A DNA stretch of 5,634 nucleotides from Devosia sp. (lineage in GTDB: Bacteria; Pseudomonadota; Alphaproteobacteria; Rhizobiales; Devosiaceae): NCBI GenBank assembly GCA_016793415.1, contig JAEUMC010000981.1, positions 1 through 5,634 on the forward strand. Direction: 5' to 3'. Below are positions 1-5,014 of this stretch, piece after piece (the first letter of the stretch is position 1; each line of letters opens with the position of its first letter). The notes under the pieces are model-generated. The model saw nothing but the letters and a program-made list of their open reading frames with translations. It was not told the DNA's origin and did no database searches. Position numbers and translations under genes: made by a program.

Positions 1-219
<219 letters not shown>

Positions 220-302
220 ATTACGCGAGCGTTCCTGCTCAAGTTTGTCGGGCCGCTGGGTCTTTCAGCCGGGCGCACGCAGCAAGCCGTGCACCTTGGG
301 CC

Positions 303-331
303 GTGCTAGCCCTTTTTCTCCCACGCCGCAA
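303..331 (-). promoter_or_regulatory. Possible sigma70-type promoter for fdxA
   Basis: On the minus strand, TTGCGG (326-331, preceded by C as in the CTTG -35 element common in alphaproteobacteria) is followed after exactly 17 bases by TAGCAC (303-308). The -10 match is poor (3 of 6). It would give a leader of about 75-80 nt for fdxA. That leader contains a 5-bp inverted repeat (274-278 with 287-291, 8-base loop). The spacing is good but the bases are weak, so this is only a candidate. Confidence 0.27.
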
Positions 332-364
332 GGGACTGGCCTGTCCGGCTTTCGGCGCATCCGC

Positions 365-739
365 TCAGTCATCGTCGCCGTGCAGCCGGTCGGTGTCGCG
401 GCGTTGCTTCTTGGTCGGGCGGCCGGCGCCTGGCTCGCGTTCGGCGTGAACAGGTGGAGCCGCCTCGCGGGGCAGTGGCGGTGGCGACAGGTCCTCGTAG
501 AGCAACGCGGCCTCGGGGGCCGGGCCGCGGCGGGTGCCGGGGTCGAGGATGCGCCAGACCAGGAGGCGCGTGTGCACCGTCATGGTGAGAACGTCACCCG
601 GCCCGACCTTGTGGTCGGACCGGTCGGTACGTTCGGAATTGACGCGGACTGCGCCGGTCTCGATCAGCTTCTGCGCCAGGGTGCGCGATTTCACCGCACG
701 CGAGAAGAACAGCCACTTGTCGAGCCGTTGCTTCTCCAA
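365..739 (-). CDS. S4-domain RNA-binding protein, Hsp15/HslR class
   Basis: This 124-residue protein has an N-terminal S4 RNA-binding fold at about residues 3-55. Its RLDKWLFFSRAVKSR start and the later GAVRVN and VGPGDVL segments are hallmarks of COG1188. RRGPAPEA (70-77) and YEDL (81-84) follow, as in many alphaproteobacterial members, and then a Pro/Arg/Lys-rich tail. E. coli Hsp15 binds stalled 50S subunits that still carry peptidyl-tRNA. The same role is plausible here but is inferred from the family. The start is TTG (737-739). It is the only usable one, because the helicase stop TAG (746-748) lies three codons upstream in the same frame and the two codons between (CCT, CGC) cannot initiate. 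A weak GGAA (749-752) sits 9 bases before the TTG and overlaps the end of the helicase gene. Six bases separate the two genes, so translational coupling is likely. Confidence 0.92.
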   Translation of the reverse strand: MEKQRLDKWLFFSRAVKSRTLAQKLIETGAVRVNSERTDRSDHKVGPGDVLTMTVHTRLLVWRILDPGTRRGPAPEAALLYEDLSPPPLPREAAPPVHAEREPGAGRPTKKQRRDTDRLHGDDD

Positions 740-745
740 GCGAGG

Positions 746-3700
746 CTATTCCGACTTCGGGTTCCGGAGCGCGGCAAGCGCGGCCCAGGGCGAGTTCGGA
801 TCGAGCACGGCGGGCTTCCGATCCTCGCGCGGACGGTGTTCCTTCCAGTCCTCGCGTGGTTTGTCGAAACGCTTGCCGCCAGGCTTGCCGCCCTTGTTCT
901 CGAACGGCTTGCCGCCGCCGTTGCCGGGGCGCTGGCCATCGCGTCGGCCCTCGAACCGCGGCCGGCCCTTGCCATCGCCGCCCTTGCTGTCGCCTCTGTC
1001 ACCGCCTTCGGGGCGATCGGGGCGGCGGAAGTTGCGCTGCGGGCGCTCGGACTTCTCGCCCTCGGCAGCGCCATCTGCGGCTTCGGCACGTGGGCCGCGG
1101 TTGCGGCCGCCATGACGCGGATTGTCGGGCCGGCGGCCGGCCGGGAACCAGATTTCGTCGAACTCGGGTTCGGCGGGCTTGGCGTCTTCCGCTGGAGCGG
1201 CGGCGCCGAGATCGGCGGTTGCCACCTCGACGGTCACCGCCTCGGTCGCGGCAACGACCTCGACGGCCGGGGCCACGCCCTCGACCGCATCGGCGGCTGC
1301 AGCGTTCACTTCGGCATCGGCGACGTCCGCGGCAACGGCATCGGCAGCTGCCGCGTCGGCGGCCGGCGGCTCGACAGTGGTCGTGGTTGCCGTGGTTTCG
1401 GTCGTCGCTACCGTTTCAGTGGTGGTCGTGGTCTCGGCCGCCGGCGCTGCGACCTTGGGGGTGCGACGGACGCGATAGCCGAGCGAGTTGAGGATCGAGG
1501 CAAAATCCTCGCCGGCGGTGCCGAGCAGCGAGGTCATCTCGACGGTGACGCGGAAACCATTGCCTTCGGCAGCGCCCGGCGGCAGCTCGCCCTGGTGGGT
1601 CACCGGGTTCAATGCGATCAGCGGCCGGATGATGTCGGCGAGGCGCTCGAGGATATCGACGCGCACGGCGCGACGGCCGGCGACCTTGAAGCCTGCGAGC
1701 TCGTAGAGCTTCACGTTCACTTCAGGATCGATGAGGAACGAGGTGCGGCCCGACAGCACGATCTGCGGCAGTTCGGCAACGCCGGGCTGGCGCACGCCAC
1801 CGTGCTTCAGCGCATAGAGGATCAGCGCCAGTTCGCGCGGCGCCGGCTTCAGGCTCTGCGGCACGTAGATGTGGTAGGCGCCGAACTTGACGCCGAGCTT
1901 CCTGAGCTTGCCGCGCACATCCTGGTCGAGGCCCTTGACCTCTTCGGCGACGACGCTGCGCGGCAGGATGCCGAGGTTCTCGTAGAGCCGGTAGGCGACA
2001 CCGCGGGCGGCGCCCTCGAGATCGGCCGGCGCTTCCAGCGACAGCACGCTTTCCAGCTGGGTGTTGACCAGATGGCGGAGCCACAGGTTCAACCGGTCCT
2101 GCACACGCTCGAGATCGGGCCCGGTGAGGCTTTCGTCGGCGAGGATGATCAGGCGCGGGGTGAACAGCTGTTCGCCCTCGACCAGGTTGGCCACGACCTG
2201 GCCGCGCCAGCGCACATAGCCGTCGGTGGCCAGCACCAGCTCTTCGTTGGGTGCACCGGCAACGCGTTCGGCGCGCCGCGCAATCTCGGGCGCCACGACC
2301 TGGGCGGCGGCAGCCGCCACACCCTTGGCATCGCCACCTTCCGACCGGGCCAATGTGAAGCGGAAGCCCTCGATGGAGCCAATCAGGTGGCCTTCGAGGC
2401 TCACCTCGCCGCGGTCGTTAATTTCAGGCGATACCATATGCTTGTCTCTCAGGTGGCGCATAAGCACCGAGGTGCGACGATCGACGAAACGTTGAGTCAG
2501 ACGCTCATGCAGGGCGTCGCTCAGTCGATCCTCAATGTCCCGGGTCTTTTCGCGCCAATATGCGGGGTCTTCAAGCCAGTTCTTGCGGTTGGCGACAAAG
2601 GTCCAGGTGCGGATCTGCTTGATCCGATTGGAAAGCGTATCGATGTCACCTGTCACATTGTCGCAGAACCGCACCTGCTCGGCAATCCAGTCGGCGTCGA
2701 CATGACGGTGCCGGGTGAGGTCGAGATAGATGCGGGTGATGATCTCGCCATGCTGGGCCGGCGAGATATCGCGGTAATCCGGGATGCCGCAGCATTCCCA
2801 TAAGAGGCGCACTGCTGCCTCGCCTTTCGCCGCGGCGCCGGCCTCGTTGCGGGCGACGAACTCCAGCGCATGCTGGTCGGTGGCGATGGGGACGCGGGTC
2901 AGGCCCTTCAGTTTCGGCGTCTGGTCGAGGCTCGCCCTGAGGTCTTCGATCGAAGCGAAATCCAGCTCGGCGTTGCGCCATTGCACCACTCGCACCGGCT
3001 CGAAGTCGTGGGTTTCGAGCCGCTTGACCAGTTCCTCGTCGAAATCGGGGGCGTGGCCGGTGACGCCGAAGGTGCCGTTATGCATGTGGCGGCCGGCCCG
3101 GCCGGCGATCTGGCCGAACTCGGCCGGGGTCAGCTGGCGGGTCTGGTGGCCATCGAACTTGTGGTCGTCGGCGAAGGCGACGTGGTGCACATCGAGGTTG
3201 AGGCCCATGCCGATGGCGTCGGTGGCGACGAGAAAATCGACGTCGCCGTTCTGGTACATGTCGACCTGGGCGTTGCGGGTGCGCGGGCTGAGCGCCCCCA
3301 TCACCACGGCGGCGCCGCCGCGTTCGCGCCGGATCAGCTCGGCGATGGCGTAGACCTGGCTGGCCGAGAAGGCGACGATGGCCGAGCGCTTGGGCTGGCG
3401 GGAAATCTTCTTGGAACCGGCATAAAGCAGCTCGGAAAAGCGCGGGCGCTGGATGATCTCGGCATCGGGCAGCAGGGCGCGGATCAGCGGCGTCATGGTG
3501 GCGGCGCCGAGCAGCAGGGTCTCGCTGATGCCGCGGGCATGCAGCAGGCGGTTGGTGAAGACGTGGCCGCGGTCGAAATCGGTCGCCACCTGGATTTCGT
3601 CGATGGCGATGCACTCGACCGGCACGTCGAGCGGCATGGCCTCGACCGTACAGACCCAGTAGCGCGGCTTGGCTGGTACGATCCGCTCTTCGCCGGTGAC

Positions 3701-3886
3701 CAGCGCCACGTGCTGGGCGCCGATGCGGTCGACCACCTTGTGGTAGACCTCGCGAGCCAGAAGCCGCAGTGGCAGGCCGATCATCCCTGAACGGTGCGCG
3801 AGCATCCGTTCGATGGCGAAGAAGGTCTTGCCGGTATTGGTAGGCCCAAGGATCGCCTTGAGCGAGGAGGCGGAAGCGGGAGTCAT
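746..3886 (-). CDS. Suv3-like superfamily 2 DExH/D RNA helicase with long C-terminal tail
   Basis: This predicted ATP-dependent RNA helicase has 1046 residues. The visible SF2 motifs are Walker A GPTNTGKT (14-21), motif Ia GLPLRLLAREVY (37-48), TGEER (64-68), a DEIQ box (96-99), GAATM (127-131), VATDAIGMGLNL (220-231) and QIAGRAGR (259-266). The GPTN[ST]GKT, DEIQ and QIAGRAGR set is that of Suv3, the mitochondrial degradosome helicase; alphaproteobacterial relatives are often annotated only as 'helicase-related'. The middle region carries family segments such as LGVKFGAYHIY near residues 650-700. From about 812 to 905 the chain is low-complexity Thr/Ala/Glu/Val. From about 916 to 1027 it is rich in Gly, Arg, Lys and Asp, suggesting a disordered RNA-binding tail. 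It ends with LDPNSPWAALAALR (1028-1041), which I recall as conserved. The ATG at 3884-3886 puts Walker A at the expected N-terminal place, with AGGG four bases upstream. Substrate and partners (for example RNase E or PNPase) are not shown. Confidence 0.95.
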   Translation of the reverse strand: MTPASASSLKAILGPTNTGKTFFAIERMLAHRSGMIGLPLRLLAREVYHKVVDRIGAQHVALVTGEERIVPAKPRYWVCTVEAMPLDVPVECIAIDEIQVATDFDRGHVFTNRLLHARGISETLLLGAATMTPLIRALLPDAEIIQRPRFSELLYAGSKKISRQPKRSAIVAFSASQVYAIAELIRRERGGAAVVMGALSPRTRNAQVDMYQNGDVDFLVATDAIGMGLNLDVHHVAFADDHKFDGHQTRQLTPAEFGQIAGRAGRHMHNGTFGVTGHAPDFDEELVKRLETHDFEPVRVVQWRNAELDFASIEDLRASLDQTPKLKGLTRVPIATDQHALEFVARNEAGAAAKGEAAVRLLWECCGIPDYRDISPAQHGEIITRIYLDLTRHRHVDADWIAEQVRFCDNVTGDIDTLSNRIKQIRTWTFVANRKNWLEDPAYWREKTRDIEDRLSDALHERLTQRFVDRRTSVLMRHLRDKHMVSPEINDRGEVSLEGHLIGSIEGFRFTLARSEGGDAKGVAAAAAQVVAPEIARRAERVAGAPNEELVLATDGYVRWRGQVVANLVEGEQLFTPRLIILADESLTGPDLERVQDRLNLWLRHLVNTQLESVLSLEAPADLEGAARGVAYRLYENLGILPRSVVAEEVKGLDQDVRGKLRKLGVKFGAYHIYVPQSLKPAPRELALILYALKHGGVRQPGVAELPQIVLSGRTSFLIDPEVNVKLYELAGFKVAGRRAVRVDILERLADIIRPLIALNPVTHQGELPPGAAEGNGFRVTVEMTSLLGTAGEDFASILNSLGYRVRRTPKVAAPAAETTTTTETVATTETTATTTTVEPPAADAAAADAVAADVADAEVNAAAADAVEGVAPAVEVVAATEAVTVEVATADLGAAAPAEDAKPAEPEFDEIWFPAGRRPDNPRHGGRNRGPRAEAADGAAEGEKSERPQRNFRRPDRPEGGDRGDSKGGDGKGRPRFEGRRDGQRPGNGGGKPFENKGGKPGGKRFDKPREDWKEHRPREDRKPAVLDPNSPWAALAALRNPKSE

Positions 3887-3965
3887 CGCGCCCTATTTAG
3901 GTGATCGAAGGCCAACAAACGAGTGTCTCGTCGCGGAACAAAACACGGGGGTCATCCGCGGCAGC

Positions 3966-3993
3966 ATTAACCATTGGTACGAACGGAGAACAA
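3966..3993 (-). promoter_or_regulatory. Weak promoter candidate upstream of the helicase gene
   Basis: On the minus strand, TTGTTC (3988-3993) and GTTAAT (3966-3971) are separated by 16 bases. They lie about 80 bases upstream of the helicase ATG. Only the TTG of the -35 and four bases of the -10 agree with consensus. A TTAACCAT word (plus strand 3967-3974), matching a CtrA half-site, overlaps the -10. Some promoter must lie in this 617-bp gap if the helicase is not read through from upstream, but this exact placement is a guess. Confidence 0.2.
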
Positions 3994-4085
3994 ACAGGAA
4001 AGGAATCGGTTGCGACTCGGAAATCCGCGTTTGTTCACTACAGCATATGGTGGGTGGTTTCGCCTCGGACCCGCTAGCGTCGCGG

Positions 4086-4133
4086 CTTTCCTGTGGCATC
4101 TGGCGCAATCCCCCGGAATCCCGTTCAGGAAGG
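4086..4133. repeat. Inverted repeat, 8-bp arms with 32-base loop
   Basis: CTTTCCTG (4086-4093) pairs with CAGGAAGG (4126-4133), seven Watson-Crick pairs and one G-T. With a loop of 32 bases this is the weakest of the inverted repeats in the gap and may be chance. The G-T pair would be an A-C mismatch in a minus-strand transcript, so the structure fits plus-strand RNA slightly better. Confidence 0.35.
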
Positions 4134-4186
4134 TTTCGAAGGGGTTAATTTCCGCCGTTCCGGGGCTCGAATCGGACAAATGTGAA

Positions 4187-4236
4187 CGAGCGGTAAAGTC
4201 GTGCCTCGCAAAGATTTTTTGCGATTTCACCGCTCG
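4187..4236. repeat. Compound inverted repeat able to form a long two-part stem
   Basis: CGAGCGGT (4187-4194) pairs perfectly with ACCGCTCG (4229-4236). The pairing continues as AAA (4195-4197) with TTT (4225-4227) across one bulged C (4228). After an 8-base one-sided bulge (4198-4205), TCGCAAA (4206-4212) pairs perfectly with TTTGCGA (4218-4224) around a 5-base loop. That is 18 base pairs within 50 bases. No run of T follows the stem on either strand, so a simple intrinsic terminator is unlikely. It is equally strong on both strands and lies about 300 bases upstream of the helicase start. Confidence 0.75.
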
Positions 4237-4246
4237 GGTCCCTGAA

Positions 4247-4287
4247 CAACGGCTGCTCATGTTGCGGCGTTGGCAAAATAGCCGTTG
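4247..4287. repeat. Perfect 8-bp inverted repeat next to the compound stem
   Basis: CAACGGCT (4247-4254) is the exact reverse complement of AGCCGTTG (4280-4287), with a 25-base loop. A further 4-bp pairing is possible inside the loop (TTGC 4262-4265 with GCAA 4273-4276). It starts only 11 bases after the end of the 4187-4236 structure, so the two could belong to one folded RNA. Confidence 0.6.
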
Positions 4288-4315
4288 ACCGTCCCGGAAT
4301 GGCACGCCGGTTTTG

Positions 4316-4334
4316 GTAACGCTCGGTTAACCAT
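4316..4334 (+). promoter_or_regulatory. CtrA-like binding sequence
   Basis: The sequence GTAACGCTCGGTTAACCAT reads GTAA, seven bases, then TTAACCAT. The alphaproteobacterial cell-cycle regulator CtrA binds TTAA-N7-TTAA(C), and TTAACCAT is its common half-site form. This is a one-mismatch full site whose second half is perfect. A second isolated TTAACCAT lies at 3967-3974, close to the helicase start. The site at 4316-4334 is about 430 bases upstream of the helicase ATG and faces no plus-strand gene, so its target is uncertain. Chance occurrence is possible, but it is less likely in GC-rich DNA. Confidence 0.4.
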
Positions 4335-4349
4335 GATTTCCACGGCCCG

Positions 4350-4411
4350 GCCGGCAGCCCCACTTGGAGGTCTGCCGGCACGAGGGACCACGGGTCTGTT
4401 GCCGGTGGTCC
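4350..4411. repeat. Two adjacent GC-rich stem-loops
   Basis: GCCGGCAG (4350-4357) pairs perfectly with CTGCCGGC (4372-4379) around a 14-base loop. Five bases later GGACCAC (4385-4391) pairs perfectly with GTGGTCC (4405-4411) around a 13-base loop. No T-tract follows on either strand. They lie 93-154 bases downstream of the exported-protein stop codon and could be part of its 3' end, of the helicase leader, or of a separate RNA. Confidence 0.55.
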
Positions 4412-4440
4412 GGGGCGCGGAAGTCGAGCGGGCCAGCTAT

Positions 4441-4509
4441 GCCGACCGTGGGATCAGCAAGAGCTGACCCTGGGGGCGGATCGGCAGAACGCCGACCGCG
4501 GGATCAGCA
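4441..4509. repeat. Short direct repeat spanning the stop codon of the exported-protein gene
   Basis: GCCGACCGTGGGATCAGCA (4441-4459) recurs as GCCGACCGCGGGATCAGCA (4491-4509), identical at 18 of 19 positions and exactly 50 bases apart. The second copy contains the TGA stop (4504-4506) and the last cysteine codon of the minus-strand gene. The first copy lies in the non-coding DNA behind it. This suggests a small tandem duplication of the gene's 3' end, or a trace of a lost second copy of the gene. Confidence 0.7.
4450..4497 (-). terminator. Stem-loops just after the exported-protein gene, terminator-like but without T-tract
   Basis: In the transcript sense the first stem (4479-4485 with 4491-4497, 5-base loop) has six Watson-Crick pairs and one G-U that would be a mismatch on the other strand. 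It begins 6 bases after the stop codon. The second (4450-4458 with 4463-4470, 4-base loop TCTT) has eight pairs and one bulged base. Neither is followed by a run of T, so intrinsic termination is doubtful. They may instead protect the 3' end of the mRNA. Confidence 0.4.
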
Positions 4510-4908
4510 CTCGGCGAGGAGCGGGACCCAGTTGGACTGGATCGGCGTGCCGGCGACGACGACGCGGTACTCGGCGTCGACTGGGTTGTTGATCACGAGG
4601 TTCTGCGTGTAGCTGCCCATGACGATGCCATTGGCGCCTTTCACCGTGGTGACGGCGTAGGGCCCGCCGACGGCGCCGCCCTTCTTCACCACGAGGATGT
4701 TGATGGTGCCGGGCTTGTTGGTCTCGACCCAGGCCGTCAGCTTGCCGTTGCCGGGGCAGATATTGTCGGGCGGCGAGATGATGCCGAGCTGGATGCTGGT
4801 CGGGACGAGCTTGCCGGGGTTGCCGGCCTTCAGGTCGAAAGCGTTGGCGGCGCCAGCGAGCGCGACCGTAGCGGCGAGAGCGGCGATGCCGAGTTTCACG
4901 ATGGTCAT
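4504..4908 (-). CDS. Small exported protein of unknown function
   Basis: I do not recognise this 134-residue protein. It begins with a clear Sec signal peptide: MTIVK, a hydrophobic Ala/Leu stretch to about residue 19, and a likely signal peptidase I site after ANA (cleavage 23/24). The mature protein is therefore about 111 residues and probably periplasmic or secreted. It is rich in Val, Gly, Thr, Pro and Asn, with alternating hydrophobic residues (TINILVVKK, EYRVVVAG) that suggest a beta-sandwich. It has exactly two mature cysteines, Cys51 and the C-terminal residue Cys134, which could form a disulfide joining the chain end to the body. There is no lipobox, membrane anchor or catalytic motif that I can see. 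The ATG at 4906-4908 is fixed by a perfect ribosome binding site. The gene stands between DUF3108 and helicase genes, 106 bp after the former, and looks like a lineage-specific insertion. Confidence 0.85.
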   Translation of the reverse strand: MTIVKLGIAALAATVALAGAANAFDLKAGNPGKLVPTSIQLGIISPPDNICPGNGKLTAWVETNKPGTINILVVKKGGAVGGPYAVTTVKGANGIVMGSYTQNLVINNPVDAEYRVVVAGTPIQSNWVPLLAEC

Positions 4909-4913
4909 CAGTT

Positions 4914-4920
4914 CCTCCTT
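4914..4920 (-). promoter_or_regulatory. Perfect Shine-Dalgarno of the exported-protein gene
   Basis: AAGGAGG on the minus strand is fully complementary to the 16S rRNA anti-Shine-Dalgarno and sits 5 bases before the ATG. It settles the start codon and points to strong translation, unlike the weak sites before the helicase and S4 genes. Confidence 0.88.
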
Positions 4921-4946
4921 GGCGCGAGCCTTGGAGCGAAGATGCC

Positions 4947-4975
4947 GTGATGCGCTTGAACCCGTGCTGAGGCAA
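4947..4975 (-). promoter_or_regulatory. Possible promoter of the exported-protein gene
   Basis: TTGCCT (4970-4975, preceded by C) and CATCAC (4947-4952) are 17 bases apart on the minus strand, in the gap after the DUF3108 stop. Transcription would start near 4940 and give a leader of about 30 nt ending in the perfect ribosome binding site. The -10 match is poor. An inverted repeat AACCC/GGGTT (4959-4963 with 4976-4980) overlaps the candidate. Co-transcription from the DUF3108 gene is the alternative. Confidence 0.28.
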
Positions 4976-5014
4976 GGGTTTAGCTGTCGTTCATCGCCAC
5001 GACCGGCGCGGCGG

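Larger units (their letters stand above)
3887..4503. other. 617-bp non-coding gap with many inverted repeats
   Basis: No convincing gene lies between the exported-protein gene and the helicase gene. Short open frames occur on both strands (for example 3974-4288 plus and 3967-4305 minus), but they overlap each other, lack clear ribosome binding sites and resemble no family I know. By hand count the GC of 3901-4320 is about 56%, visibly lower than the flanking genes. The stretch holds the upstream region of the helicase, two TTAACCAT words and a series of inverted repeats at 4086-4133, 4187-4236, 4247-4287, 4350-4379 and 4385-4411. Two more stem-loops lie just after the upstream stop codon. It could be a long 5' leader, an unrecognised small RNA, or the remains of a palindromic intergenic element. 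I found no tRNA T-loop signature and no transposase remnant. Confidence 0.7.

Noticed and set aside
245..2803. Plus-strand open frame of 852 codons opposite the helicase gene.
   Set aside because: It lies antisense to a gene with clear helicase motifs. Its composition is what a GC-rich gene produces in its complementary frame, and it has no recognisable domain or ribosome binding site.
2870..3790. Plus-strand open frame of 306 codons opposite the helicase core.
   Set aside because: It is another antisense shadow over the conserved motor motifs, whose base order is dictated by the real protein.
3981..3991. GAAC-N3-GAAC, thought of as an SOS (LexA) box upstream of the helicase gene.
   Set aside because: The alphaproteobacterial LexA motif is GTTC-N7-GTTC. 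The spacing of 3 does not fit.
4155..4180. GGGCTCGAATCGG, reminiscent of a tRNA T-loop.
   Set aside because: It does not match the GGTTCRANYCC pattern, and no acceptor, D or anticodon stem can be built around it.
4206..4224. Six-T run in a hairpin, considered as an intrinsic terminator.
   Set aside because: The T run is in the loop and 3' arm of the stem rather than after it, and no T-tract follows on either strand.
3967..4305. Opposing small open frames (104 codons on plus at 3974-4288, 112 codons on minus at 3967-4305) in the long gap.
   Set aside because: They overlap each other, lack convincing ribosome binding sites, resemble no known protein and run through strong inverted repeats.
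4454..4975. Minus-strand open frame of 173 codons overlapping the exported-protein gene in another frame.
   Set aside because: It is Arg/Gln/His-rich, as expected for a shifted frame. The real frame has a signal peptide and a perfect ribosome binding site.
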